A stretch of DNA of 64,000 nt from positions 62,001-126,000 of the forward strand of contig DATCHW010000024.1 of the NCBI GenBank assembly GCA_036508135.1, written 5' to 3'. Source of the stretch: DATCHW01 sp036508135 (lineage in GTDB: Bacteria > Bacteroidota > Ignavibacteria > Tepidaquicellales > Tepidaquicellaceae). The position numbers and the translations under genes were made by a program. Below, one piece after another: positions 43,629-53,416 of the stretch (its first letter is position 1; each line of letters begins with the position of its first letter). The notes beneath the pieces were generated by a model. The model worked only from the letters and a program-made list of their open reading frames with translations, was not told where the DNA came from and did not search any database.

Positions 43629-44300
43629 TTAAAACTTATCCATCAGTAAATTATTTAATGAGGAATATTTGTCTATATAATCTTCATAGCTTTTTTGAAT
43701 AATCGAATAAGCCTCTTCCCGTCCGTAAACATGAGTGATTTCACAGTTTCTTTTTTCTGCACCCGGAGCTTCTTTATAAGTCAAAAAGTAATGTTGAAGT
43801 CTATCTATTAGTGAAGCCGGGGAATCGCTCACGTCATTCCAGCCGCCGAATACCGCATCCTTTTGCATAACGGCAATAATTTTATCATCAGCCTCATCTC
43901 CGTCTATCATTCTTAAGCCTCCTATTGGTGACGCTTTTAGTAGAATATCGTTATGTGTAATTGGTTTTTCCGTAAGCACACAAATATCAAGCGGGTCGCC
44001 ATCACCTTTTATTCCTATCCTTCCTGTTTTTTCTTCGCAGTATTTTCCAACTCTTTTTCCGCAATATGTTTGAGGTATAAACCCGTAAGGGGTGGGGCAT
44101 ATATTTGAAAATAATTGTGGACGATCAATTTTCAGATATCCGCTTTTTTTATCTATTTCATATTTTACGGTATCAGTAGGTACTATCTCAATAAATGCAT
44201 TAACGCATTTTGGCATATCATCGCCAATCGTTACGCCATGCCAGGGGTGTGCTTTTAATATGTGTCTTATTTCTTTCCAGATATTTTCTAAGTTTTCCAT
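43629..44300 (-). CDS. ppa: Inorganic pyrophosphatase (family I)
   Basis: Hydrolyses pyrophosphate in the cytosol. The 223 residues include the family I signature KGDGDPLDICVLTE with the metal Asp residues, DGDEADDKIIAV, and GGWNDVSDSPASLIDRLQHYF. The somewhat long, FCB-type form fits the presumed lineage. Convergent with dnaJ; 72 bp of AT-rich sequence separates it from ruvA, which is in the same direction. Confidence 0.93.
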   Translation of the reverse strand: MENLENIWKEIRHILKAHPWHGVTIGDDMPKCVNAFIEIVPTDTVKYEIDKKSGYLKIDRPQLFSNICPTPYGFIPQTYCGKRVGKYCEEKTGRIGIKGDGDPLDICVLTEKPITHNDILLKASPIGGLRMIDGDEADDKIIAVMQKDAVFGGWNDVSDSPASLIDRLQHYFLTYKEAPGAEKRNCEITHVYGREEAYSIIQKSYEDYIDKYSSLNNLLMDKF

Positions 44301-44372
44301 TGTAAAATTATTAATTATATTTTATTCGCAGACTGCAGAACAAGATTTTATTGTTCCTGATGAAGCATTCAG

Positions 44373-44993
44373 TTATGAAATAAATTCCAATGCTTTCTTT
44401 ATGATATCTTCCGTAGTTAAGTTAATTCCTTCATTTTGCTTCAAGACTTCTCTTATCAATTTTTCTGCTTCGCTTCTCTGGTAGCCAAGATTCATTAATG
44501 CTGCGGCAGCTTCCATTCGTGGCTGCTCTTTCGAGTTATAATCAATCGATCTTGCTTTTAGTTCTTCTTCTGTGTCTGAATCAATTGAGAGTTTCAATAT
44601 TTTATCCCTGAGAGCTATTGAGATCATGTCAAGCTTTTTAGGACCTATACCCGGAATCTTGTAATTTCGCAAGTTTTGTTTATCCGTAATTAATCCTATG
44701 ATTTCAGCAAAGCCGGCATAGGAAAGAATATTATGGGCTGTTTTAGAACTGATACCGCTTACAGTATTCAAAAGTTTGAACATCTCTTTTTCCTTTTCAT
44801 CAAAAAAACCGTAAAGAGTTAGTGAATCTTCTTTAACATCGAGATGAGTTATAATCTCGAGCTCTTCATTTAACGGGCAGAGATTATCAATCACTTTTTT
44901 AGAAACAAAAATACCAAAACCGATACCATTCACTTCAAGCAAAATTTTATTTTTCTTCTGCTGTTTTAATTTTCCTTTTAATGTTTCTATCAT
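44373..44993 (-). CDS. ruvA: Holliday junction DNA helicase subunit RuvA
   Basis: Binds Holliday junctions and loads RuvB for branch migration. The 206 residues show the OB-fold (MIETLKGKLKQQKKNKILLEVNGIGFGIFVS), helix-hairpin-helix motifs (LNTVSGISSKTAHNILS, GIGPKKLDMISIAL), and the C-terminal three-helix RuvB-binding domain (MEAAAALMNLGYQRSEAEKLI). 5 bp downstream of ruvC; ruvB is not in the window. Confidence 0.95.
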   Translation of the reverse strand: MIETLKGKLKQQKKNKILLEVNGIGFGIFVSKKVIDNLCPLNEELEIITHLDVKEDSLTLYGFFDEKEKEMFKLLNTVSGISSKTAHNILSYAGFAEIIGLITDKQNLRNYKIPGIGPKKLDMISIALRDKILKLSIDSDTEEELKARSIDYNSKEQPRMEAAAALMNLGYQRSEAEKLIREVLKQNEGINLTTEDIIKKALEFIS

Positions 44994-44998
44994 AATAA

Positions 44999-45574
44999 TT
45001 ATATCTGTTTTTTAAGAATTTTTTCAGGATTGGATTCTACAAATTCCTTCCATCCCGATTTATTTTTTCTGCCGGTAAATCCCTTTCCGGAAAATTGTAC
45101 ATTCCTCGATATACAAAAATAATGACACAGGGCAATCGAAAGTGCATCCGAAGAATCGAAGAATTTTGGTTTTTCTTTTATAGCAAGAATACTTTTGATA
45201 ATTGAAAGAACCTTTTGTTTTGATGATGCTCCATTTCCGGTGACAGATTTTTTTATTTCCCTTGGAGAATATTCGCCTACGTTAAGTTGTTTATTCATTG
45301 CGGCAACTATTGCAGCACCTCTCACCTGACCGAGTTTTAGTGTAGATTGTATATTTTTACCATAAAATGCAGTTTCTATAGCAAATTCATCCGGATGGAA
45401 TAATGAGATTTTTTTAATGCAGAAATCGTATACCTTTTTCAAGCGGTTCTTCATAGGTTCTTTAGAACTCATTTTCAATGTGTCATATTCCACTAAATAT
45501 ATTTTCCCTCCGGAGATTTCAATAATCCCCGTTCCTGTTATTACTGAGCCCGGGTCAATACCTATAACTCTCAA
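44999..45574 (-). CDS. ruvC: Holliday junction resolvase RuvC
   Basis: Cuts Holliday junctions. The 191 residues carry the RNase H-like acidic residues: Asp7 in GIDPGSVITGTG, Glu in FAIETAFYGKNIQS, and the Asp in SSDALSIALCH near residue 143. It lies 9 bp after yebC on minus, giving the yebC-ruvC-ruvA cluster seen in many bacteria. Confidence 0.95.
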   Translation of the reverse strand: MRVIGIDPGSVITGTGIIEISGGKIYLVEYDTLKMSSKEPMKNRLKKVYDFCIKKISLFHPDEFAIETAFYGKNIQSTLKLGQVRGAAIVAAMNKQLNVGEYSPREIKKSVTGNGASSKQKVLSIIKSILAIKEKPKFFDSSDALSIALCHYFCISRNVQFSGKGFTGRKNKSGWKEFVESNPEKILKKQI

Positions 45575-45583
45575 AGAGTGAAA

Positions 45584-46312
45584 TTATGATTTCGGAAAAT
45601 CAGCATTGGAGAATACGTTCTGAACGTCATCATAATCTTCAACTGCTTCAAGAAATTTTATCACGTCTGAAGCGCCTTTTTCATCAATGGCAACCAAATC
45701 TTTTGCAATATATTGAAGAGAAGCACTATCAGTCTTATATTGCTTCTCTTCTAATGCCTTTCTTACTTTTTCAAAGTTCTCAATAGAAGAGATGATTTCG
45801 TAAACCGTATCTTCATCTCTTAAATCATCCGCACCCGCATCGAGTACCACTTCCATGATTTCATCTTCGGAATGATTTTCTTTTTCGACAAACACAACCC
45901 CTTTTCTTTCAAACATCCATGCAACAGATCCTGATTCTCCAAGATTACCGTTATGTTTTGTTATAAGATGTCTGAGTTCGGCAACTGTTCTGTTCCTGTT
46001 ATCAGTTACGCACTCTATCATAACTGCAATTCCGTGAGGAGCATAAGCTTCGTAATTTATTTCTTCATATCTTACTCCTTCAAGTTCACCTGTACCTTTC
46101 TTTATTGCACGGGTAATATTATCCTGAGGCATATTGCTGCTTTTCGCACTCGCAATAGCGAGTCTTAATCTCGGGTTACCAGCAGGATCTCCTCCGCCAT
46201 CTCTTGCTGATATTGTGATTTCCTTTATTATCTTGGTAAATACTTTACCCCTTGCTGAATCTGTTGCAGCTTTTTTTCTTTTTATGGTTGCCCATTTAGA
46301 GTGTCCGGACAT
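45584..46312 (-). CDS. yebC: YebC/PmpR-family protein (transcription regulator/translation factor)
   Basis: Conserved bacterial protein of 242 residues. Seen: MSGHSKWATIKRKKAATDSARGKVFTKI at the N-terminus, ARDGGGDPAGNPRLRLAI, NITRAIKKGTGEL and GVAVMIECVTDNRNRT-like blocks (here GIAVMIECVTDNRNRTV), all signature features. Members act as regulators and some relieve ribosome pausing at proline stretches. It heads the ruv group here. Confidence 0.95.
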   Translation of the reverse strand: MSGHSKWATIKRKKAATDSARGKVFTKIIKEITISARDGGGDPAGNPRLRLAIASAKSSNMPQDNITRAIKKGTGELEGVRYEEINYEAYAPHGIAVMIECVTDNRNRTVAELRHLITKHNGNLGESGSVAWMFERKGVVFVEKENHSEDEIMEVVLDAGADDLRDEDTVYEIISSIENFEKVRKALEEKQYKTDSASLQYIAKDLVAIDEKGASDVIKFLEAVEDYDDVQNVFSNADFPKS

Positions 46313-46354
46313 AAATTTAAAAATTTAAAATTCTAAAATATTAATTGAAAAATT

Positions 46355-48100
46355 TCAATCGAGAACCTTAAGGTCTTTTATCTTTAATTTATATGATTCT
46401 ATATCATTCCATACGCTTTTTTCAACAGTAAAACAAATATCACAAATTGCTCCTTTTACAATCTTATCTTTGTATTCCGGTGATGAAAAGAAAACTGCAT
46501 CTAATATCTTATGAGATTTTCCTTGTTTTAATCTGAATATATGCGTATCACTTTTTGCATATCTAACTTCCCCTACGACCTGAACATTAGTTGCCATAAA
46601 AACCGGAGGCATGTTGCCCGGTCCAAAGGGTTCAAAGAAAGAAAGTATCTTTTTCATCTTAGGCGTTAATTCATCAAGTTCAATTTCCGAATCAATTTCT
46701 ATTTCCGGCTGCAAATGCTGCTTTAATATTTCATCATATGCGATTTCGTTGAACTCCTTCCGGAATTCATCTATATTTTCAAGTTCAATTTCAAGTCCGG
46801 CTGCGTGATAATGTCCGCCGAATTGTATTAACAATCTCTCACATCTTTTCAACGCTTCATATATGTTAAATCCATTTATACTTCGGGCACTGCCTTTTGC
46901 AACTCCTTTTACAGTTGTCAGAACTATTGCCGGTTTATTATATTTTTCTACAAGCCTGGCTGCAACAATCCCTATTACACCGGAATGCCAATCTCCATTA
47001 TGTAAAACGATTGACTGATTGTGGCCATTTGTGTTTGAAGACTCATATATTTGGAAAGCTTCTTCGGTAATACTTTTATCAAACTCTCTTCTTTTAACAT
47101 TCTCATCGTTCAAAGTTTGAGCCAGTTCTTCCTGTTTTTCAGGATCTGTACTTGTCAGTAATTCGACTGCTCTTTTAGCATCACCAAGTCTTCCCACTGC
47201 ATTTATTCTTGGAGCAAGTGAAAATACAATATTTGTTGTATTAATTTTCCCGATTTTCAGACCGGCAAATTCAATGAGTGTTTTAAAAGAAGGTCTCGGT
47301 TTATCATTAATCATTTTCAAACCCTCCTGGACGAAAATTCTGTTTTCATCAGTTATTGGAACGATGTCAGATGAAGTAGCAACAGCGACAAAGTCAAGAA
47401 GGGATTTTGCAAACGCTTTCTGATTTAATTTAGAACAAACTGCCTGAACCAGTTTAAACGCAACCCCTGTACCGCATAGAGCTTTATACGGATATTCGCA
47501 ATCTTTTCTTAGCGGATCAAGCACTGCAATTGCCTGTGGAATATTTTCAGGCGGCTGATGATGGTCGCAAATTATAAATTCGATACCGACAGTTTTTGCA
47601 TATTCTACTTTATCGGTAGCAGTAATACCGCAATCAACGGAAATTATCAATTTAATATTTTCCTGTTTCGCCAAATCGATTGCCTGTTCAGAAATTCCAT
47701 AACCTTCTTCGATTCTATTGGGAATGTAAATGAAAGAATCGATTGAGAAATTTTTAAGGAAAAGATACAGCATAGAGGCACCGCAGGTACCATCAACATC
47801 ATAATCTCCGACTATCATTACACGATCTTTATCTTTTATCACTTTCAGAAGTCTATCGCAAGCAATATCGCAATCTTTCATTAGGAAAGGATTATAAGCT
47901 CGTTCGTATGTCGGCTTGAAAAATTTAATTACTTTTTGATAATCCGTAACACCTCTTGAATAGAGGAGTTTAATAATTAAGTCAGGAAGTTGAACTTTTG
48001 TCCTGAGATCCCGCATTTCAGATACGAAAGTATCATATTCACGGTCTTGTATTATTCCGTTTTCCGGGAATAACTTTTTGAGTTTCCAGATTTTTTTCAA
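46355..48100 (-). CDS. recJ: Single-stranded-DNA-specific exonuclease RecJ
   Basis: 5'-3' ssDNA exonuclease of recombination and repair. The 581 residues carry the DHH-phosphoesterase motifs: VMIVGDYDVDGTCGASML, LIISVDCGIT, FIICDHHQPPENIP, SDIVPITDENR, then the DHHA1 domain (GIVAARLVEKYNKPAIVL, SARSINGFNIYEAL, GGHYHAAGLEI) and a C-terminal OB domain. It starts 23 bp from tRNA-Leu on the same strand. Confidence 0.95.
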   Translation of the reverse strand: MKKIWKLKKLFPENGIIQDREYDTFVSEMRDLRTKVQLPDLIIKLLYSRGVTDYQKVIKFFKPTYERAYNPFLMKDCDIACDRLLKVIKDKDRVMIVGDYDVDGTCGASMLYLFLKNFSIDSFIYIPNRIEEGYGISEQAIDLAKQENIKLIISVDCGITATDKVEYAKTVGIEFIICDHHQPPENIPQAIAVLDPLRKDCEYPYKALCGTGVAFKLVQAVCSKLNQKAFAKSLLDFVAVATSSDIVPITDENRIFVQEGLKMINDKPRPSFKTLIEFAGLKIGKINTTNIVFSLAPRINAVGRLGDAKRAVELLTSTDPEKQEELAQTLNDENVKRREFDKSITEEAFQIYESSNTNGHNQSIVLHNGDWHSGVIGIVAARLVEKYNKPAIVLTTVKGVAKGSARSINGFNIYEALKRCERLLIQFGGHYHAAGLEIELENIDEFRKEFNEIAYDEILKQHLQPEIEIDSEIELDELTPKMKKILSFFEPFGPGNMPPVFMATNVQVVGEVRYAKSDTHIFRLKQGKSHKILDAVFFSSPEYKDKIVKGAICDICFTVEKSVWNDIESYKLKIKDLKVLD

Positions 48101-48122
48101 TTCTCATATATTTTGTTTTTTG

Positions 48123-48206
48123 TGCTCAAAGGGGGACTCGAACCCCCACCTTAAATCTAAGACTGCACCCTGAATGCAGCGCGTCTACCAGTTCCGCCAT
48201 TTGAGC
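48123..48206 (-). tRNA. tRNA-Leu(CAG)
   Basis: An 84-nt type II tRNA on minus: acceptor GCTCAAA/TTTGAGC, anticodon stem CTGCA/TGCAG with loop TTCAGGG (anticodon CAG), an extended variable arm (TCTTAGATTTAAGG), T arm GGGGG/CCCCC. CCA is not encoded. The gap 48207-48463 beyond it holds no gene that I can support. Confidence 0.96.
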
Positions 48207-48463
48207 TGATTTTTTGAAAAATACCAAATTGGAGATGAAATATCAATGAACAATAAAAGGTGAAAAAAACAATAAAATATCATAAATAAATTCATTTTGA
48301 AGAAATTTTCCCTCTTTTTAAAAAATCGAGGAAAAAAGCTCTTGTTGGCAATTAATGTAAAGAGCTGGAGTATAAAATAGTTTGCCAACCCGAATATGAG
48401 TAGCATCAATGACTTGCCCTTTTAAATTTTATTTTACTTAAATCTTTTATAACTTGCACTTAT

Positions 48464-49222
48464 ATGATAGAAGTAAAAGATCTTACTAAAAAATATTCCG
48501 ATGAAATTACAGCTTTAAATAATATCACATTCGGAATTTCCGAAGGGGAAATTTGCGGTTATATCGGAGTGAATGGTGCAGGAAAATCTACCACTGTCAA
48601 AATTCTAACCGGTGCACTTAATTTCGATACTGGTGAGGTCAGAGTATGCGGTTTGAAAATGCCAGAGGATGGAATTGAAATTAAAAAAATTATTGGATAC
48701 GTCCCTGAATCTGCTAATATCTTTAACTCACTCAAGGTGAAAGAGTACTTTGAGTTTATAGGTGATGTGCATAATTTATCCGCTGATATATTAAATAAAC
48801 GAATAGACTATTTTTCCGGACTGTTTGATTTTTCGCAATATCTGAAAGAATCAATCGGAATCCTTTCGAAGGGGAACAGGCAAAAAGTTTTAATAACTTC
48901 TGCGTTACTTCACAACCCAAAAGTGATATTTCTGGATGAGCCGTTAAACGGACTGGATGCTAACTCAATTATAATATTTCAGGATGTGATGAGTAAACTT
49001 GCTGATAATGGAAGAACAGTATTTTATTGCTCTCATCTTTTAGATCTGATAGAAAAAATATCAACCAAAATAATAATTATAGAGAAAGGAATCATTAAGC
49101 TTAACAAAACATCTGATGAGCTGAAAAATTCCGAAGATTATACAAGCCTTGAAAATCTATTCAGGGGTATGTATTCAGAAAATACAGTAAGAAAATTTTC
49201 TTATGCGGAAGCTTTTTCTTAA
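48464..49222 (+). CDS. ABC-2-type transporter ATPase
   Basis: A 252-residue ATPase. Seen: Walker A GVNGAGKST (38-46), Q-loop region GYVPESANIF, Walker B VIFLDEPLNGLD and a switch His in YCSHLLDL. The signature is LSKGNRQK instead of LSGGQ, as in several ABC-2 ATPases. The partner permease is not adjacent; the following gene is a barrel-like protein whose start overlaps by 20 bp. Substrate unknown; the partner may be elsewhere. Confidence 0.88.
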   Translation: MIEVKDLTKKYSDEITALNNITFGISEGEICGYIGVNGAGKSTTVKILTGALNFDTGEVRVCGLKMPEDGIEIKKIIGYVPESANIFNSLKVKEYFEFIGDVHNLSADILNKRIDYFSGLFDFSQYLKESIGILSKGNRQKVLITSALLHNPKVIFLDEPLNGLDANSIIIFQDVMSKLADNGRTVFYCSHLLDLIEKISTKIIIIEKGIIKLNKTSDELKNSEDYTSLENLFRGMYSENTVRKFSYAEAFS

Positions 49223-51101
49223 AATTTTACTGATCCATTTCAGTAGTGCGTTATGCTTTTCGCAGACTGTTGTATCATTGAACGACTCTACTAATTACCT
49301 GCTTACAAATTTCGAAAATAATGTTAATAATGCATTACTGAAGACGAATCTTAAATATGAAAAAAAAATTAAAAATATTTATTTATTATTCTCCGGGAAT
49401 TATTATTCTGACGTAACTAAACTTAACGAAAATTATGCGAAAGATATGTCTGATTTAGATCTTTCACTAAACTATTCTTTGAAGAAAAATGCCGGGATCG
49501 GGCTTGGAGTGCATACAAAAAATTTATCGGATAACAGAAACATTGAATTAAATAAAAAGAGTTATGATTATTTGTATGCAAATTTTGATTACTATCCTTT
49601 GACCGGATTGTATGTTAATTCAAAACTTGGATATAAATCTGATGATCAAATTGGGGAACGGAATACAGGATTCAGCGGTAGTGTAATTGGTGAAGTTCAG
49701 AATTTGAATATAAAAGATTATATTTCAAACGGAAAACTGAATCTTATGTATGAAAACCTTAGCCCTAAAGTGAATCATAACTATGAAGTTTATACATCTC
49801 TTCTAAAAACATTTTCCGGCAAATCGCAGAATTTTGCCGAGATAAAGGCATTCAATAATAAATATGAGTCTTATATTCCTGCTACTCAAAGTGTAATAAA
49901 TGAATTTAATACAAGAAACAATATACAGGGGCGGACCGAAAACTATTTTAATGCGGAAGACAGGTTAAGCTATTATTTTACTAAGTCACTGAAAGCAGTA
50001 ATAACGGGACTTTACAGAACCAGGAACGTGTATACTGAGTACCGTTACAAAACGAATTCATCAAGTATATTATTTGATAATATTTATGACACGAAAATAA
50101 ATGAAAATTATCTTGTTGCTTCAGGAAAACTCGATTTTGATATTAAAAATTTCTTTTCATCGGTTAACCTTACTTATACAGAAAGGTCAGAAAACCACAA
50201 CCTGATTAATAGTGAAAATTTATTACCCGTGCAGATAAGGGATCTTGAGAAAACAGAAAAGAACAAGAATAGTAGCAGCCGTTATACAACATTATTTATC
50301 GAAGCGTATTTCAGAATATCAAATACAAATTACCTAAGGTTTTATAATACTTCTTCCATATTAAGATATGATACTGACAGTAAAGAGAACTTTGACGACA
50401 GGGATGAAGCAACATTTATATATTCGCTTTCACATATTTATGATAATCTTAGGAATTTTTCAATAGAAACAACTTTCGATATGAATGTATCCAAAACTCA
50501 ATATATTTTTAAAGAAAAGAGTTCTAACAATAATAAAAATAATATTTATAAACTTACATCAAGAAGCTATTTCGCTCCTTGCCGGCAGCTTGTTACGAAA
50601 AATCAAATTCAGGTGCTCGCAAATTATACCATATATGATTTTGAAGATGTTATATCTCAAATACAGAGTTTTTCATTCCGGCAATTAAGTCTGAGGGATT
50701 CAATCAATTTTAATCTGACGAGAAGAATAGAACTTGAATTCATTAATGATTTAAAATTCTATGAGCAAGGTGAATTCAGAGAGAAAGAATTTTCAGTCAG
50801 ACCATTGATGTATTATGACGAAAAAAAATTAAGTTCACAAATAAGTTATTTATTTTATGATTTTTTAAATTTATCTTTAGGTTACAGGTATTTTATTCAA
50901 AAACAGTATGAATTTAATAACGGTGAAAAGAATCTGAAAAGAACTATTAAAAGTTACGGACCTTATGCAAGACTGGCATTATATTTAGATAAATATTCAA
51001 GTATAAATATAGTCGCAAGCAGGGATATAACATCCTCTAATCTTAGTTCATTCAGTAATAACTCTGACAATTTATTTATTTATGTTCTCTGGTATTGGTA
51101 A
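49203..51101 (+). CDS. Putative outer-membrane beta-barrel protein
   Basis: A 632-residue protein with a signal peptide (KLFLKILLIHFSSALCFSQ, cleavage near residue 22). The rest is rich in alternating aromatic/polar residues, Tyr, Asn and Ser (for example YSDVTKLNENY, KLGYKSDDQIG, LDKYSSINIVASRD) and ends in YVLWYW, an aromatic C-terminus usual for outer-membrane barrels. No plug or catalytic domain is seen and I do not recognise the family. It overlaps the ABC ATPase by 20 bp, so a joint role in the envelope is likely but not proven. Confidence 0.7.
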   Translation: MRKLFLKILLIHFSSALCFSQTVVSLNDSTNYLLTNFENNVNNALLKTNLKYEKKIKNIYLLFSGNYYSDVTKLNENYAKDMSDLDLSLNYSLKKNAGIGLGVHTKNLSDNRNIELNKKSYDYLYANFDYYPLTGLYVNSKLGYKSDDQIGERNTGFSGSVIGEVQNLNIKDYISNGKLNLMYENLSPKVNHNYEVYTSLLKTFSGKSQNFAEIKAFNNKYESYIPATQSVINEFNTRNNIQGRTENYFNAEDRLSYYFTKSLKAVITGLYRTRNVYTEYRYKTNSSSILFDNIYDTKINENYLVASGKLDFDIKNFFSSVNLTYTERSENHNLINSENLLPVQIRDLEKTEKNKNSSSRYTTLFIEAYFRISNTNYLRFYNTSSILRYDTDSKENFDDRDEATFIYSLSHIYDNLRNFSIETTFDMNVSKTQYIFKEKSSNNNKNNIYKLTSRSYFAPCRQLVTKNQIQVLANYTIYDFEDVISQIQSFSFRQLSLRDSINFNLTRRIELEFINDLKFYEQGEFREKEFSVRPLMYYDEKKLSSQISYLFYDFLNLSLGYRYFIQKQYEFNNGEKNLKRTIKSYGPYARLALYLDKYSSINIVASRDITSSNLSSFSNNSDNLFIYVLWYW

Positions 51102-51117
51102 CTAAAAACAAATTAAA

Positions 51118-51522
51118 TTGAAAGAATATAATTTAAATATTAAGCAAAGATCCGAGATATCAATCGTTGAAGATATTCTTCACAAAATTAACAAAGAATT
51201 CCTGTTAGGTGAAGAAAAATTCGTTAATTTATTGATTGCAGTTACTGAAGCGGTGATAAATGCTGTTGTTCACGGGAATAAGAATAATCCTGGAAAACAA
51301 GTTTATTTGAATTTACAGTATGATGATAAAGAGATAACAGTGAAAATAAAAGATGAGGGTGAAGGATTTGATCCAAAAAAAATACCTGATCCAACTTCTA
51401 ATGAGAATCTTTTCAAAGAATCGGGAAGGGGAATTTTTATCATCAGGTCTTTGGTGGATAAATTCGAATTTAAAACAGATAAATCAGGGTCTGAACTTAT
51501 TTTAACTATGTATAAGAAATAA
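51118..51522 (+). CDS. RsbW-like anti-sigma/serine kinase (HATPase)
   Basis: A 134-residue GHKL ATPase of the anti-sigma factor kinase type. Seen: N-box EAVINAVVHGNKN, G1 KDEGEGFDPKKIPDP, G2 ESGRGIFIIRSLVDKF. TTG start. Such proteins phosphorylate an anti-anti-sigma (STAS) protein; no partner is nearby. A bidirectional terminator separates it from mdh. Confidence 0.88.
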   Translation: MKEYNLNIKQRSEISIVEDILHKINKEFLLGEEKFVNLLIAVTEAVINAVVHGNKNNPGKQVYLNLQYDDKEITVKIKDEGEGFDPKKIPDPTSNENLFKESGRGIFIIRSLVDKFEFKTDKSGSELILTMYKK

Positions 51523-51546
51523 TTACATCCGGAAAATTTATCGATT

Positions 51547-51580
51547 GAAAAAAGGGAAACTCTTACGGGTTTCCCTTTTC
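51547..51580. terminator. Bidirectional terminator between RsbW-like gene and mdh
   Basis: GAAAAAAGGGAAAC ... GTTTCCCTTTTC, a 12-bp stem with an 8-nt loop, between two convergent genes; A-tract and T-tract flanks fit both directions. Confidence 0.75.
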
Positions 51581-51602
51581 ATTAATAATTATATAATATT
51601 TT

Positions 51603-52532
51603 TTATTTTTTTTTATCGAGATTTTTAAGAAGATTTTTGACATCCTCTGCTGATTTATCGAAAGCATCAGTTTCTTCCTTTGTAAGTCTTATTGGTACTA
51701 TCTCTTCCATTCCGTTGCGTCCAATTTTAACCGGTACACCCAAGCAAACATCGCTGTGACCATATTCTCCTTGCAAATAAACGCAGCAGGACATAATCCT
51801 GTGTCTGTTATTCACAATAGCGTCAATCATTTGCACTACAGATGCCGCTGGAGCATAAAAAGCACTTCCGGTTTTGAGATATTTTACTATCTCGGCACCA
51901 CCGTTTCTCGTTCTTTCAATCAATGATTCAAGTCTATCCTTAGGAAGCAAATCAGCTAATGGAATACCTGATACTGTCGAATATCTTACGAGAGGTACCA
52001 TTGAATCGCCATGACCGCCTAATACTAATGCACTTATATTTTCTATGGATACATTGAGTTCCATACAAATAAATGTTTTAAACCTTGCAGTATCAAGCAC
52101 GCCGGACATTCCGATTACTTTATTCCTGGGAAAATGACTTGCTACAAATGATACGTACGTCATAACATCGAGCGGATTGCTTACTACGATGATTATGCTG
52201 TTAGGAGAATACTTAACAATTTCTTTTGTAGCATTGCTAACAACGTCTGAATTAATGGCAATCAGATCATCTCTGGACATTCCGGATTTTCTTGGAACAC
52301 CGGCAGTGATAACAACGATGTCGGAATTTGCGGTGGGCTCATAAGTATTAAAACCATATATTTTTGTATCGGAATATTGAATTGCTGCCGATTGATAAAT
52401 ATCAAGAGCTTTACCCTGAGGTACGCCTTCTACAACATCGAGAAGTATTACATCATTTGCGAGATACCTGTCGACAATTATCTGAGCTGTGGTTGCTCCC
52501 ACATTTCCTGCACCTACGATTGAAATTTTCAT
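51603..52532 (-). CDS. mdh: Malate dehydrogenase (LDH-like type)
   Basis: TCA-cycle enzyme, malate to oxaloacetate with NAD. The 309 residues match the tetrameric LDH-like MDH. Seen: Rossmann motif GAGNVGATTAQ (7-17), NAD-binding Asp in ILLDVVEG, ITAGVPRKSGMSRDDL (mobile loop with the malate-specific Arg), VSNPLDVMTYV, and GGHGDSMVPLV with the catalytic His. Same strand as rpmA. Confidence 0.95.
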   Translation of the reverse strand: MKISIVGAGNVGATTAQIIVDRYLANDVILLDVVEGVPQGKALDIYQSAAIQYSDTKIYGFNTYEPTANSDIVVITAGVPRKSGMSRDDLIAINSDVVSNATKEIVKYSPNSIIIVVSNPLDVMTYVSFVASHFPRNKVIGMSGVLDTARFKTFICMELNVSIENISALVLGGHGDSMVPLVRYSTVSGIPLADLLPKDRLESLIERTRNGGAEIVKYLKTGSAFYAPAASVVQMIDAIVNNRHRIMSCCVYLQGEYGHSDVCLGVPVKIGRNGMEEIVPIRLTKEETDAFDKSAEDVKNLLKNLDKKK

Positions 52533-52573
52533 TTTGATTAACTTTATTTTATAAAAAAGTTTTTAAAACAAAA

Positions 52574-52828
52574 TTAAGCATTAGGTAATACGTTGACCTT
52601 TTTCTTGTTGTTTTTATCGCTGAATTTTACAACACCGTCTATCAATGAAAATATAGTATAATCTTTGCCTAATCCAACATTATTACCCGGTAAAAATTTT
52701 GTACCTTTTTGTCTGATAATGATGCTACCAGCTGTAACAACTTCTCCGCCAAATTTTTTAACTCCAAGTCTCTGTGATTGTGAATCGCGTCCGTTTTTTG
52801 AACTTCCTAATCCTTTTTTATGTGCCAT
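52574..52828 (-). CDS. rpmA: Ribosomal protein L27
   Basis: 84 residues of L27: MAHKKGLGSSKNGRDSQSQRLGVKKFGG and IIIRQKGTKFLPGNNVGLGKDYTIFSL are diagnostic. The flexible N-terminus that reaches toward the peptidyl-transferase centre is present and needs no cleavage. It follows rplU by 39 bp, the usual order. Confidence 0.97.
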   Translation of the reverse strand: MAHKKGLGSSKNGRDSQSQRLGVKKFGGEVVTAGSIIIRQKGTKFLPGNNVGLGKDYTIFSLIDGVVKFSDKNNKKKVNVLPNA

Positions 52829-52867
52829 TAATAATTCTCCTTAAAATTATTTTCTTTTAAAACTCTA

Positions 52868-53176
52868 TTAATTGATTTTATCAATCTGAATCTCTGTATA
52901 TTGCTGTTTGTGACCATTTCTCACTCTGTAACCTTTTCTTTTCTTCTTCTTGAATACGATGACTTTTTCATCTTTTACGTGAGAAAGAACTGTCGCCTCG
53001 ATTTTTATACTCAATTTCGGTGCACCGATTTCAAAAGTGCTGCCATCGGCAGAATACATTAATACATTATCAAAAGTAACTTTCGAACCTATATCTTCTT
53101 TTAGCTTCGGTACAAATAACTTGTTAGATTCCGCTATTTTGTATTGTACACCTTTTATATTAACAATTGCAAACAT
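52868..53176 (-). CDS. rplU: Ribosomal protein L21
   Basis: 102 residues of L21 beginning MFAIVNIKGVQYKIAESNKLFVPKL, with the C-terminal KKKKRKGYRVRNGHKQQYTEIQI rRNA-binding tail. First gene of the rplU-rpmA pair. A 240-bp AT-rich intergenic region, divergent from the flavoenzyme gene, should hold both promoters; I see no clear operator in it. Confidence 0.97.
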   Translation of the reverse strand: MFAIVNIKGVQYKIAESNKLFVPKLKEDIGSKVTFDNVLMYSADGSTFEIGAPKLSIKIEATVLSHVKDEKVIVFKKKKRKGYRVRNGHKQQYTEIQIDKIN

Positions 53177-53416
53177 TTTTAATAAAATTATTTAGTTTAC
53201 TCAAAAATTTTCTATAACACTAAATATAAAAAATATTATGTTAAATTAAAAACCAATTTTTAATATATCCTTATTGAAAATAGGATAGTAATTTATAAAT
53301 AATCAAAATTAATATTTTTACATTTAATACCACATTTATAACCCGTATCTTTCAATGAAAACAAATTATTTTGAATCTAAATTCAATGAAAATATTATCA
53401 AATTCGAAGGAAACAA

